NCBI GenBank assembly: GCA_026129185.1
Contig: JAHCIO010000003.1
Coordinates: forward strand, 1 to 64,000
Direction: 5' to 3'
From: Promineifilum sp019695075
GTDB taxonomy: Bacteria > Chloroflexota > Anaerolineae > Promineifilales > Promineifilaceae
Length of the DNA: 64,000 nt
Below, one piece after another: positions 1 to 9,300 of this stretch. Under the pieces are notes generated by a model. The model was not told the DNA's origin. It ran no database searches and worked only from the letters and a program-made list of their open reading frames with translations. Position 1 is the first letter of the stretch. Every line of letters begins with the position of its first letter. A program made the translations under genes and the position numbers.

Positions 1-48
1 ACCGGGGTTCTCGCCCCCCGCGTTCCGTCCACCCCCGCCACGATGCCC

Positions 49-87
49 GCGTGCCGATCATCCCGGCACGCGCTAGAATCTACCGTT
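49..87 (+). promoter_or_regulatory. Hairpin and -10 box before the first gene
   Basis: An 8-bp inverted repeat (GCGTGCCG at 49-56, CGGCACGC at 64-71) is followed directly by TAGAAT at 74-79, and the ATG of the first gene begins 8 nt later at 88. No Shine-Dalgarno is visible, so the transcript would start at or near the ATG. The hairpin could be the end of an upstream transcription unit; it lacks a T tract. Confidence 0.5.
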
Positions 88-2754
88 ATGGTTGCCCACA
101 GCGTAGAAACCGAGTTTCTCAGAAGAAACTCGGTTTCTAAACCGCTTGCCCCGCTCGTCTTCCTCCTTGCCCTCCTCCTGTTGGGCACCTGGCTGCGCGT
201 CCACAACCTCGACGCCTTCAGCTTCTGGACTGACGAGGGGCTAACGCCGGCGCGCTCCGGCTATCCGCTGGCCCAGATTCTGCGCAACGAGATCGTCATT
301 CAGGGCGTCGTGACGACCGACACCCACCCGCCGCTCTATTACCTGATCATCGCTGTCACGCGCCGGCTGTTCGGCCTGTCGGACTTCGCCTTTCGCTATC
401 CGTCGGTGTTGTTCGGCGTGCTGCTTATCCCGTTGCTCTATCAGTTCGGCCGCGCGTTGCTGCCCTCCCAGACCCCCTCGCCCTTGGGGAGAGGGACGGC
501 AACTGGAGGGTCGGCCGTCACCCTCGGCCTGCTCGTCGCTCTGCTGGCCGCCGTCAACCCGCTGCAAGTCTATTACAGCCAGGAAGCGCGCATGTACACC
601 CTGCTCGTCCTGCTGGCGACGGGGATGAGCCTCGCCCTGTGGCACGCGCTGAAGGAAGAAAAGAGACTCACGCAAAGACGCAAAGACGCCAAGAAGAATC
701 CTTTTCCCTTGGCGTTCTTTGCGTCTTTGCGTGAGCATCTTCTTTTTCGCCATCTGCTGACTTACAGTATCCTGGCCGCGCTGGCGGTTTACACCCACTA
801 CACCATCGTGTTTCTCGTTGCCGCGCAGGCGCTCTTTTGGGCGTGGCTGCTGTGGCGGGCGGGGTTGCGGCGGCTCATCATCGGCGCGCTGGTCGTCGCC
901 GCGCTGGCGGCCATCCCGCTCGTCCCCTACACGTTGCCGCGCCTCCTCAGCGGGGCCGAGGCCAACTACTTCCCCGTCGCGCCGCTGACGATGCTGCAAG
1001 ACGTGGTGCGCTTCTTCCACCTGGGCCTGACGGTCGATTTCGGCCGGCCGCTCATCATCCTGCTCAACGTGCTGGCGCTGGCGCTGCTGCTGTTGGGCAC
1101 GTGGGCGGCTGGTCGCCCTCTCCCACAGGGCGAGAGGGGTTTCTCCCCTGCCCCCCCGCTCCCCCGCCCCCCCGCGCTTCTACGACCGGCTTTCCTGCTC
1201 GTCTGGCTGCTGGCCCCCGTGCTCGGCCTGATGCTCGGCTCGGCCCTCTTCAAGCCGATGTACCAGGGCGTGCGCCACATCATGGCCGCCAGCCCGGCCT
1301 TCCTGCTGTTGGTGGGCCTGGGTATCTGGGCGATCTGGACGTGGCTGCCCACGCCCGTGGCGCGATTTTCTAAATCGCAGCGCCGCGACGGCCTGCGCCG
1401 CACCTGGGATCACGACTCCGACCCCGCGTCGCTCTTCCCCTGGAACCTGGAACCTGGAACCTGGAGCCTGTCCACGCGGGCCACCCGGCCAAACTTCAAC
1501 CCACTGGCCCTTGTGCCGCTGGCCCTGTTGCTGCTTGGCGCGGCGCTGTCGCTGCTGGCCCTCTACACCGACCCGGCCTACGTCAAGGACGACTTCCGCG
1601 CCCTCGTCCGGTTCATCGAGACGCGCGCCGGCGGCAACGACGCTATCATCTACAACAACGCCGTCCTGCTGCCGCTGCACGAACATTATCGGCTGCGCAG
1701 CGATCTGGCCGTCACGGCCCTGCCGGCCTACCCGCAGACGGCCACGGGGCAGGAGCCGGAGTTGGCCGCGCTGGCGGCGACCTACGACCGGCTGTGGTTC
1801 GTCACCGACCCGCCGGCCGACAGCCGCGACGACGACGGCCTCATCCGCGCCTGGCTCGACGACAACCTGCTGGAAGTCGCTGACCGCCTCTTCCCGGCGC
1901 GCACGACCGAGGCGCGGGTGCTCGGCTACGCGACGGCGTTCAGTGGTCAGTGGTCAGTGGTCAGCGGTCAGTGGGACGGCCTGCCGGCGCTGACCCACGC
2001 CGCCATTGACCGGTCGCCGCTGGCGCTGCCGGCACTGTGGGTCGATCTGTGGTGGCGGGGCGACGCGCCGCCGGACGGGGCGCAACTGGTCTTCACGCTC
2101 ACCGGGCCGGACGGGGTCGAGCACGTCCGCCGCGCCCACCCGCTGCGGCGGCCGGGCGCACCCTGGGATGCCGCCGCCGATAACCAGCTCAGCTATGACC
2201 TGCCCCTGCCGCCAGGCCTGCCGCCGGGCGAGTACGCCCTGGCCGTTGGGCCGGAGGGGCAGCCGGCGGCGTCCCTGGGCGCGGTGACGGTCGAGCCGAC
2301 GACGGCCTGGCCGGCCGCGCCGGAAGCGCTGTTCGCCCGCACCGACCTGGCCGTGCTGGGTCGCCGGCCAGCGGCGGCCTGGCCCAACGGCCTGGCCCTG
2401 GCCGCGGTCGAGCCGTGGGACGACCACGCCGCCGCCGGCAACAACCTGCCCCTGACGCTGTTCTGGCGCGTCGGCCCGGCGGGCAACGACCTGACGGCGC
2501 TGCGCTACCGGCTGGAGGTCATTGACCGCAATGGGGAAGTGCTGCGGGCGCAGGAGACGCGGCCCGGCGCGCCGTGGCTGGGGCAACTGCCGGCCGGGGC
2601 GCTGCTGCGCGAGGTCACCAGCCTCTACTTCCGGCCGGAGACGCCGCCCGGCCGCTACCGGCTGCGCTGGACGCTGCTGGATGGCGACGCCGTTGTTGGG
2701 CAGCCGGTCGTTGTCGGTCAGGTCGTTGTCACGCCACCGGAGGCCACGCCATGA
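88..2754 (+). CDS. GT-C type polytopic membrane glycosyltransferase-like protein
   Basis: 888 aa. The first membrane segment (about 19-35) is followed by the acidic pair of FWTDEG (D49, E50) and later by THPPLYY, the signature layout of GT39/ArnT-like polyprenyl-phosphate sugar transferases; about ten more hydrophobic segments follow, then a soluble beta-rich C-terminal domain from about residue 610. It probably transfers a sugar from a polyprenyl carrier on the outer face of the membrane. The ATG at 88 is chosen over an ATG at 43 because TAGAAT sits 8 nt before it. The stop overlaps the next start (ATGA), so the two are coupled. Very unusual: at least six short repeats (palindromes, tandem heptamers, C-rich runs) lie in frame within the gene. 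Substrate unknown. Confidence 0.75.
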   Translation: MVAHSVETEFLRRNSVSKPLAPLVFLLALLLLGTWLRVHNLDAFSFWTDEGLTPARSGYPLAQILRNEIVIQGVVTTDTHPPLYYLIIAVTRRLFGLSDFAFRYPSVLFGVLLIPLLYQFGRALLPSQTPSPLGRGTATGGSAVTLGLLVALLAAVNPLQVYYSQEARMYTLLVLLATGMSLALWHALKEEKRLTQRRKDAKKNPFPLAFFASLREHLLFRHLLTYSILAALAVYTHYTIVFLVAAQALFWAWLLWRAGLRRLIIGALVVAALAAIPLVPYTLPRLLSGAEANYFPVAPLTMLQDVVRFFHLGLTVDFGRPLIILLNVLALALLLLGTWAAGRPLPQGERGFSPAPPLPRPPALLRPAFLLVWLLAPVLGLMLGSALFKPMYQGVRHIMAASPAFLLLVGLGIWAIWTWLPTPVARFSKSQRRDGLRRTWDHDSDPASLFPWNLEPGTWSLSTRATRPNFNPLALVPLALLLLGAALSLLALYTDPAYVKDDFRALVRFIETRAGGNDAIIYNNAVLLPLHEHYRLRSDLAVTALPAYPQTATGQEPELAALAATYDRLWFVTDPPADSRDDDGLIRAWLDDNLLEVADRLFPARTTEARVLGYATAFSGQWSVVSGQWDGLPALTHAAIDRSPLALPALWVDLWWRGDAPPDGAQLVFTLTGPDGVEHVRRAHPLRRPGAPWDAAADNQLSYDLPLPPGLPPGEYALAVGPEGQPAASLGAVTVEPTTAWPAAPEALFARTDLAVLGRRPAAAWPNGLALAAVEPWDDHAAAGNNLPLTLFWRVGPAGNDLTALRYRLEVIDRNGEVLRAQETRPGAPWLGQLPAGALLREVTSLYFRPETPPGRYRLRWTLLDGDAVVGQPVVVGQVVVTPPEATP
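104..139 (+). repeat. 16-bp inverted repeat in codons 6-18
   Basis: TAGAAACCGAGTTTCT (104-119) and its exact reverse complement AGAAACTCGGTTTCTA (124-139) are separated by 4 nt. The palindrome encodes part of the N-terminus of the first gene. A half copy (GAAACTCGGTTTGTAA, 6240-6255) forms the end of the gene at 5116-6255. Confidence 0.9.
473..495 (+). repeat. CCCTCGCCC/GGGAGAGGG-type imperfect palindrome
   Basis: C-rich arm CCCCCTCGCCC followed by GGGGAGAGGG inside the first gene, in frame. It belongs to the same class as 1116-1138 and the palindromic stretch at about 59206-59240. Confidence 0.6.
667..735 (+). repeat. Long palindromic element, copy 1 (in frame in a gene)
   Basis: The left arm starts CTCACGCAAAGACGCAAAG (667-693) and the right arm (708-735) is its reverse complement with one extra base; the loop is 14 nt. 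It encodes a charged loop LTQRRKDAKK and onward in the first gene. Related elements lie at 3375-3467 and 15823-15921, and a half element at 30042-30052. Confidence 0.9.
1116..1138 (+). repeat. CCCTCTC/GAGAGGG palindrome
   Basis: CCCTCTC (1116-1122) pairs with GAGAGGG (1132-1138). It is in frame inside the first gene and encodes part of RPLPQGERG, directly before the C-rich run at 1143. Confidence 0.75.
1143..1174 (+). repeat. C-rich tandem run (CTCCCCCG type)
   Basis: Units of CTCCCC(C/T)G and longer C runs, encoding SPAPPLPRPPA in the first gene. The same repeat type appears in the second membrane gene at 3907-3938. Confidence 0.75.
1362..1378 (+). repeat. GCGATTT/AAATCGC mini-palindrome
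   Basis: A 7-bp perfect inverted repeat with a 3-nt loop (GCGATTT TCT AAATCGC), AT-rich in a GC-rich gene, in frame. Confidence 0.7.
1441..1468 (+). repeat. TGGAACC tandem heptamer x3 plus a variant
   Basis: Three exact copies of TGGAACC (1441-1461) and one TGGAGCC (1462-1468), in frame within the first gene. Confidence 0.9.
1941..1975 (+). repeat. CAGTGGT tandem heptamers x5
   Basis: Three exact CAGTGGT units, then CAGCGGT and CAGTGGG. Encodes SGQWSVVSGQW in the first gene. The same unit, in either orientation, recurs at 27970-28160, 61871-61913 and 63069-63152. Confidence 0.9.
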
Positions 2755-5114
2755 CCCGCGAACGCCGCTTGCTCGCCCTCATCCTGCTGGGCTATCTGGC
2801 CGTCACCCTGGCCTATGGCGCGGTCAACCCGCTCTTTGAAGCGCCGGACGAGCACTGGCACTTCTTCACGGCCGAGTCCATCGCCCGCACCGGCCGTTTG
2901 CCGCGCGTGGAGGCGCCGCCGGACGAGTGGTTGGGGCAGGAGGCCGCCCAGCCGCCGCTCTACTACCTCCTCGGCGCGGCCCTCATCGCCCCCATCGACA
3001 CCGGCGGCGCGCGCGAGGCCGTCTGGCTCAACCCGTTCGCCTGGATCGGCGACGCCTCGGCGCTGAACAACGTCAACCGCATGGTGCATCCGTCGGCGGA
3101 GCGCTGGCCGTGGCAGGGGTACGTGCTGGCCGGCCACGTGCTGCGCATTTTCTCGACGCTGCTGGGGCTGGGCACGCTGCTGGCCATCTACGGCAGCGCC
3201 CGCCGCCTCTGGCCGGAGAGCCGCACGCGCATCCTGATGGCCCCGGCGCTGGTGGCCTTCCTGCCGCAGTTCAACTTCATCCACGCCTCGATCACCAACG
3301 ACGCGCTGATCACCTTCCTGTGCAGCCTGGCCCTCTACCAGTTGATTGGTCTGTGGCGTGGGCCTGTGGGGGAAGAGCTCACGCCAAGGACGCGAAGCGA
3401 GCCAAGAACGCCAAGAAAAGACCTCTTTTTGCGCCCTTTGCCCTCTTCGCGTCCTTGGCGTGAGCTCCTGTTGGGTATCACGATCGGTCTGGCGGCGCTG
3501 ACCAAGAATGCCGGCATCGCCCTGCTGGTCTATAGCCTCGGCTTTCTGGCCGTGCTGGCTCTGCGCGACGGCCGGCCGCGCGCGTTCCTGCGCACGGCGC
3601 TGCTGGTGGCCGGGCCGGCGCTGCTGCTGGCCGCGCCGCTGTGGGCGCGCAACGTCGCCCTCTACGGCGACTGGACGGCCACGGCCCCCTTCATCGCCAT
3701 CGCCGGCGGCGACCGGGGCTACACGCTGGGGCAGGCGTTGGGCGAATGGCAGGGGCTGGCGCTGTCGTTGGTGGGTGTCTTCGGCTGGTTCAATCTCCGG
3801 CCGCCGGCATGGGTCTACTGGGTGTGGCTGGCCATCGTCGTCCTGGCCGTCGCCGGCGCGCTGGGCTGCGCCGCCCTGGCCCAACGCCGCCGCGCCGCCG
3901 CCTCTTCTCCCCCGCTCCCCCGCTCCCCCGCCCCCCTGCCTTTTGTCGCTGCCTTGCGGTCAGATGCCTTTCTCGCCCTCCTGCTCGCCGCCTGGCCGCT
4001 CCTCATCTACGCCGCCCTGCTGTCGTTCATGATGCGCACGGAGGCGGCGCAGGGGCGGCTGCTGTTCCCGGCCGTCCTGCCGGCGGCGTTGGGGCTGGCC
4101 TGGGGGCTGCGCGGCTGGGGCAGTTGCATGCCGCGCTGGCTGGGGGCGATCAACCGGCGGCTGTCGCCGCTGGTGGCCCTGGCGGCGCTGGCGACGACGG
4201 TCTACTGCCTGTTACTGGTTATTCGGCCGACGTACCAGAACCCGCCGCTGGTGGCCGGCGTGCCGGAGGGCGCCACCCGCGTCTTGCCGGAACTGGCGCC
4301 GCGTGGGCAGGGGCTGTCGCTGCTGGCCGCCGACGTGGAGACGGAGACGGCCCATCCGGGCGACGTGGTCTGGCTGACGCTCTACTGGCGGGCCGACGCC
4401 GCGCCGCCCGCGCCGCCGGAGTTGGTGCTGGAGGTCTTCGGCCGGGACGTGGATCGCATCGCCAACCTGCATAGCTACCACGGCCGCGGCCTCTTCCCGG
4501 CGACGCTCTGGCCGGCCGGGGCCATTGTCGCCGACCGTTTCGCCGTGCGCGTGGACGCCGACGCCGCCGCGCCGGTGCTGGCCCGCGTCTTCGCCCGCGT
4601 CGATGGCGGCGAGCCGGGCGTCGAGGTGGCCACGTTCAGCGTCGTCCCCCGCGAGCCGCCGCCCGCGCCCGACGCCTGGCAGGCGCTGCTCGGCGACCAC
4701 ATCGCCCTGGTCAGCGCCGAGATCGTGCCGGCGCAGGTGCGGCCCGGCGCGGTGGTGCGCATCGACGTGCGCTGGTACGTGCCCCGCGGCCGGCCGCAGC
4801 AGGACTACACCACGCTCATCCATCTGGGCCAGCCCGACCGGCCGCCGCTGAGCACCGGCGACAGCCCGCCGCTGGGCGGCAGCTACCCCACCCGCGCCTG
4901 GGCCAACGGCGAAACCATCGACGACAACTACCGGCTGGTCATCCCCGCCGACCTGGCCGCCGGCCGCTATCCGGTCTGGATCGGCATGTACGACCCGGCC
5001 GGCGGCGCGCGCCTGCCGGTGACGGTCGAGGGCGAGCTACAGCCCAACGGCGTCTATCTGGCCGGCTGGGTCGAGGTGGCCTGCGCCGTCCAGGACGTCG
5101 ACTGCCAGCCCTAG
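2751..5114 (+). CDS. DUF2142-like polytopic membrane protein
   Basis: 787 aa. The start at 2751 overlaps the previous stop as ATGA. After the first membrane segment comes NPLFEAPDEHWHF (about 26-38), and later QPPLYYLLGA, the pattern seen in DUF2142/GT39-related integral membrane proteins; about ten hydrophobic segments are followed by a soluble C-terminal part from about residue 490. Such proteins occur in surface-polymer loci and may transfer or flip lipid-linked sugars; no substrate can be named. A 93-nt palindromic element (3375-3467) is inserted in frame in a loop, and a C-rich run sits at 3907-3938, matching the kinds of insertion in the preceding gene. Together the two genes look like a coupled pair. 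Confidence 0.7.
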   Translation: MTRERRLLALILLGYLAVTLAYGAVNPLFEAPDEHWHFFTAESIARTGRLPRVEAPPDEWLGQEAAQPPLYYLLGAALIAPIDTGGAREAVWLNPFAWIGDASALNNVNRMVHPSAERWPWQGYVLAGHVLRIFSTLLGLGTLLAIYGSARRLWPESRTRILMAPALVAFLPQFNFIHASITNDALITFLCSLALYQLIGLWRGPVGEELTPRTRSEPRTPRKDLFLRPLPSSRPWRELLLGITIGLAALTKNAGIALLVYSLGFLAVLALRDGRPRAFLRTALLVAGPALLLAAPLWARNVALYGDWTATAPFIAIAGGDRGYTLGQALGEWQGLALSLVGVFGWFNLRPPAWVYWVWLAIVVLAVAGALGCAALAQRRRAAASSPPLPRSPAPLPFVAALRSDAFLALLLAAWPLLIYAALLSFMMRTEAAQGRLLFPAVLPAALGLAWGLRGWGSCMPRWLGAINRRLSPLVALAALATTVYCLLLVIRPTYQNPPLVAGVPEGATRVLPELAPRGQGLSLLAADVETETAHPGDVVWLTLYWRADAAPPAPPELVLEVFGRDVDRIANLHSYHGRGLFPATLWPAGAIVADRFAVRVDADAAAPVLARVFARVDGGEPGVEVATFSVVPREPPPAPDAWQALLGDHIALVSAEIVPAQVRPGAVVRIDVRWYVPRGRPQQDYTTLIHLGQPDRPPLSTGDSPPLGGSYPTRAWANGETIDDNYRLVIPADLAAGRYPVWIGMYDPAGGARLPVTVEGELQPNGVYLAGWVEVACAVQDVDCQP
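3375..3467 (+). repeat. Long palindromic element, copy 2 (in frame in a gene)
   Basis: A perfect 23-bp terminal inverted repeat beginning GAGCTCACGCCAAGGACGCG (3375-3397 and 3445-3467) around a 47-nt centre. It encodes a charged insert between LWRGPVG and LLLGITIG of the membrane protein. It is related to copies at 667 and 15823 through the CTCACGC(A/C)AA(A/G)G core, but the arms differ. Confidence 0.9.
3907..3938 (+). repeat. CTCCCCCG x3 C-rich run
   Basis: Three exact tandem copies of CTCCCCCG (3907-3930) followed by CCCCCC. It encodes SPPLPRSPAP in a loop of the membrane protein. Confidence 0.85.
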
Positions 5115-5115
5115 C

Positions 5116-6255
5116 GTGGTCACTCGCGTGGACGCCGACGCCATTCCGCTCTACACCGGCCCGCGCACCGCGGACAGCGCCGCCCAGCCCTTCTTCACCG
5201 CCGACGCCGCGGCGCGCTCGCTAAACCGGGCGCGGCTTGTCGAATTGCCGGGCGTCGCCGGCGTCGAAGAGCTGCTCGGGCGCTCGGCGTCGGAACTGCT
5301 CTCGGCCGCGGCGGTGACGGCCCTGGTGCGCGCCGCGGCCGGCCGTCTGGCCCTCGACCCCGACGATCCGGCGCTGCTGCGCGCCTTCGATGCCGCCTTC
5401 GACGCGCCGCGCACCCGCCCGGCGGCGCTGGCCGTGGCTGAGACGGTCGGGCGGCGGCTGGCGGCGCTGCTGCTCATGCTCTGGCGCGGCGACGCGGCCA
5501 ACCGCGCCGCGCGGCCGGAGTGGGCTGAGGCCCACTGGGCCTTCTGGCGGGCAGTCGAGCGGGTGGTCGTCGGCGGCGGGCTGCTGGCCGGGCGGCTGGG
5601 CGAAGCAGCCGTGCCCGCCGCGGGGGCGTTCCTGGCCGCGGCCGGCAGCCCCATCGCCGTCGAGCGCTCGCCCTATGGCGACGCCATCGCCATCGTTGGC
5701 CTGGCCCGCCACGCGCCGGCCGACGCCGAGCGCATGCTCCTGTTCGACTTTGGCCATACGGCGGTTAAATGTGGCCTGGCCACCTATCAAGACGGCGCGC
5801 TGGTCGGCGTAGAAAGGCGGCCGTCATTGCCCCCGCCCTGCGAGGACGGCTGGCCCGAACACGCCGGCGCGGCGTGGGCGCGGCAACGCTGGGGGCGCAT
5901 GGCCGCGGCCATCGCCGCCGCGTGGGCCGCGGAGGTCGCGCCGGGCCGGGGCGAGCGCGTCGCCGTGGGGTTGTGTGTGGCCAGCCACTTGCAGGACGGC
6001 CATCCCATCAGTCGCGACCGCGGCTGCTACACGTCGCTGGGCGAACTGGCCCCGCACCTGGCCACGTTCTTGCGCGACGACCTGCGCGCGCGGCTAGGCC
6101 CATTTCGCGCGCTGGCCGTCCTCCACGACGGCCTGGCCGCGGCCAGCACCCGCGCCGGCGAGCCGCGCACCGTCGTGCTGACGCTGGGGACGGCGATTGG
6201 GGCGGGGTATCCGCTGGGGGAGGCGGAGTTGCGGCCGATGAAACTCGGTTTGTAA
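5116..6255 (+). CDS. ASKHA/ROK-like sugar kinase-fold protein
   Basis: 379 aa with a GTG start one base after the previous stop. MLLFDFGHTAVKCGLA (about 206-221) resembles the phosphate-1 loop and VVLTLGTAIGAG (about 355-366) the phosphate-2 loop of the actin/hexokinase (ASKHA) fold. The N-terminal 190 residues are Ala/Arg-rich and unrecognised. Enzyme activity is not established; a ROK-type kinase or regulator is the best guess. The reading frame ends inside a half copy of the palindrome found at 104-139 (GAAACTCGGTTTGTAA, 6240-6255). The repeat therefore supplies the last codons and stop, and the protein may be shorter at its C-terminus than its ancestor. Confidence 0.55.
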   Translation: MVTRVDADAIPLYTGPRTADSAAQPFFTADAAARSLNRARLVELPGVAGVEELLGRSASELLSAAAVTALVRAAAGRLALDPDDPALLRAFDAAFDAPRTRPAALAVAETVGRRLAALLLMLWRGDAANRAARPEWAEAHWAFWRAVERVVVGGGLLAGRLGEAAVPAAGAFLAAAGSPIAVERSPYGDAIAIVGLARHAPADAERMLLFDFGHTAVKCGLATYQDGALVGVERRPSLPPPCEDGWPEHAGAAWARQRWGRMAAAIAAAWAAEVAPGRGERVAVGLCVASHLQDGHPISRDRGCYTSLGELAPHLATFLRDDLRARLGPFRALAVLHDGLAAASTRAGEPRTVVLTLGTAIGAGYPLGEAELRPMKLGL

Positions 6256-6267
6256 GGGCTGTGCGTT

Positions 6268-6273
6268 TATACT
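6268..6273 (+). promoter_or_regulatory. Possible -10 box for the mcrBC operon
   Basis: TATACT lies 55 nt before the GTG of mcrB. No convincing -35 hexamer is visible. A Shine-Dalgarno-like TAGGAG (6316-6321) precedes the GTG by 7 nt. Confidence 0.35.
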
Positions 6274-6328
6274 TGGGTGTGCGGGTCACAACGAGAGTGA
6301 TACGTTTCTGGCTTTTAGGAGCAACCGC

Positions 6329-9300
6329 GTGACTGATCTTTCTGCCTACGTACCCAACCTGCTGCAATTGGTGCGCGTTGTCTATCCCGACTGGGATGGT
6401 TTCGCGCACGCGACCTTTGTGGCCGAGGAGATCACCTACAAGCGCGCCGCCGCTACTTTCGCTCGCGAGCAGTTAGAGCGAGGGGCACTGGAGGCTTTGC
6501 TGCGTGCCGGCGATGTCGACGGCTTTACGCAGCGCCAGCCCGCCCTGTTCGTCCGCCCGCAGGAGGCGTTGCTGCGTACCGGCGACGTCGACGGCTTTAC
6601 CGGTCGTCTGAAGGCCGTGGCCAACAAGACGAACCTGCTCTACATGGGCACGCCGCGCACGGGCGACCTGGCTCTCCTCCATCAGCCCGATAGCGACCGC
6701 CTGGCCATTTGCCGGGCACTCTTTGACTTGCTGCACGGTTCAGGCGACGCGGCCGACCGTCTGGGTGCGTTCTCCAGCTTCCTGACTGCCAACAATCTGC
6801 CCACACGCTGGACGTTGCCCACCTACTACCTGTTCCTTCTTTTCCCGGAGGATGAGGTATTTGTGAAGCCGGGGGTGATGGCGTGGTTATCGAAGTTCAC
6901 TCAGGGCGCGATACCCTATAGCAGTGAGCCGAACGCCGCCACCTACGCCGCCATCCGCGCCGGTTTCCACAGCTTGCGCGATGCCCTGGCCACGCTGCCC
7001 GAGACTGATCCGCCCGCCGTGCCGATGACTGAAAGTCGCGACAATTCTCTGGACATGATCGCCGTGCAGAGCTTCGTGTACATTGCTCACATCGGGTACA
7101 AGAGGTCCAGAGAAATGACACGAACGGCCATTGACCAACTGCGCTCGCTTTACAACGAGTTGAACGCGCATGCCGACCTGGTACAGATGTTGGAAGCGCG
7201 CGACCGGGTCTATGCCCGCTACGGGCAAGCCTTTGCGCCCGAAAACCTGCCCCAATTGACGGCCGACGACTACCTATCCTTCCTGCGCTTCGAGAATAAT
7301 GCCCACTGGTCAGGCATTCACCGCTACGGCAGCCGCACCACGAGCGACATGGACGCCCTGCGGCGGGCATTGGGCGTCCTGACCGACGAGCGGCGGCCGT
7401 TGGCCGAGCGCTACGACGAGGCGACCGGCGGCGCGGTCAAGGGTATCGGCCCGGCCATCGCCACCCCCATTCTCCACGTTGTCTATCCCGACCGTTACGG
7501 CATCTGGAACAACCAAAGCCACGCCGGGCTACGGGCCATCGACGCGCTGCCGCGGTTTGAACGCGGCTGGACAGATGGGCAAAAGTATAAGGCGATCAAC
7601 GAGACGCTGGTGGCGCTGGCGGAGGCGCTGCGCATCGATCTGTGGACGCTTGATGCCATCTGGGAGGTATTGCGCCGGCGGCGGCCCCTGGCGCCGCCCT
7701 TCGACAGTATCTTTATTGATCGCGCCGAGGCGGAGTGGGCCTTTGATCTCTTCGCCGAAACGGCGACGCGGCTGGGCGGTGGGCCGGATGACCCGCGCAT
7801 CGCTGTAACGCTGCCCCATGATCAAACAATGATGCGGCTCAACTTCGGCCCGTGGCTGGCCATCGATGCCTCGCGCAGACGCGGCATGATGGACCTGGCC
7901 CTGCCCATTGCCGAGGCCGAGGCCCTGGGGTTTACCGAGCATGATGGGCCATTCAGGGCCGATCCCGAGATGGCCGTGGTCTACATCCCGCTGGAAAGCG
8001 CGCGCGACATGTCGGCCGAGCTGCGACAGGTCTATGAGAGCGGCATGGCCCGTTTTCGCGCCCGGTTCAGCCATTGGCAAGGGACACCTTACATTCTCGC
8101 CCACCGCCCGGAGCTATTAGCCGCGCTCTTCGACCGGGAGAAGCGTGCTCAACTGCTGGAGAATGGCTTGCCCACCTTACCGTTGTCCGACTCTCCCTCC
8201 CCTTTGCCCCTGGATACCCCAACCATCGCTAGAGAATTCGGCGGCTTCACGGCCGATGCGTTCGACTTCATGACCGGCTTGCAGCAGAACAGCACCAAAG
8301 CCTGGATGGACGCCAACCGCGATCGTTGGCGCGAATCCGTGTTCGAGCCGATGCGCGCCCTGTTTACCGATCTGGGGCCGGCGCTCAAGAGCCGCTTCGA
8401 TCCCTATCTCCTGCCCGATGAACTGGAGATCACGCCGACGACGCGCAAAGTGCTGGCCCACATCCGCAAGAACTGGACGGCCCGACCCGGCAGCGAATAC
8501 CATCCCTATTACTGGGGCGCTTTCTATCGCCGCCACCTGACGCGCCAGACCGACGCCCAATGGTTTATCACGCTCTCGGCCGAGTACGTTCGCTTTGGCT
8601 TGAACTTTGGCGAAGAGGCCGGCCAGATAGAGGCGCAGTTGCGGCAGCGTATCCTGGCCCAGCCGCAGCAGTTCCGGGACCTGGTTGACGCGCTCAATCT
8701 AGTCGAAGACTTCGACTTCGTGCGCACCGTGCCGTTGGACCTTCGCTATCATGATCAATTAGCGCCCGGCGATGACCTGCTGGAATGGGTGGCCAAGGGA
8801 TCGTTTGAGATACTGCACGTCGTGCCGCCGGAGGACGTGATCGCCCTGGGGCCGCGCCTGGCAGAGCGAATCAACGCGACGTTCCGCCGTCTGTTCCCTG
8901 TCTATCTGTGGGCGGTGAGCGATGACTACGCCACGGCTGTCGAGCGCTACCTGGCCGCGGAGACGATGATTGCGCCGGTTGGCGAAGACGAAGACGAACC
9001 TGAGCCGCCCGAAAGGCCTTACGGCCGCGACGCCTTCCTGCGCGACACCTACCTGCCCGCCGGCGTGGCCGATGAACTCCGCGCCCTGCTGGAAACGAAA
9101 CGGCAGATGATCTTCTATGGCCCGCCGGGCACGGGCAAGACCTACGTCGCGCGCCATCTGGCCAAGCTGCTGACCGGGCTGGACGAGCCGCCGCCGGAGC
9201 GGCTGACCATCGTCCAGTTCCACCCCGCCTATGCCTACGAGGAGTTCATCGAGGGCATCCGGCCGAAGGCCGAATCGCGCGACGGCCAGCAGTGGATGGA

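Noticed and set aside
43..87. N-terminal extension of the first gene from ATG 43
   Set aside because: It runs through a hairpin and a -10 box, and the ATG at 88 fits the leaderless pattern of other genes here.
667..735. Palindromes as intrinsic terminators
   Set aside because: Two of the three long palindromes lie within open reading frames and none is followed by a T tract.
2718..3884. 388-aa minus-strand frame opposite the DUF2142-like gene
   Set aside because: Gln/Arg-rich shadow of a membrane-protein gene with no motif or start signal.
5116..6255. Bona fide ROK glucokinase
   Set aside because: Only the two phosphate loops are recognisable; the ROK zinc motif and sugar-binding residues are not seen, so a general fold call was kept.
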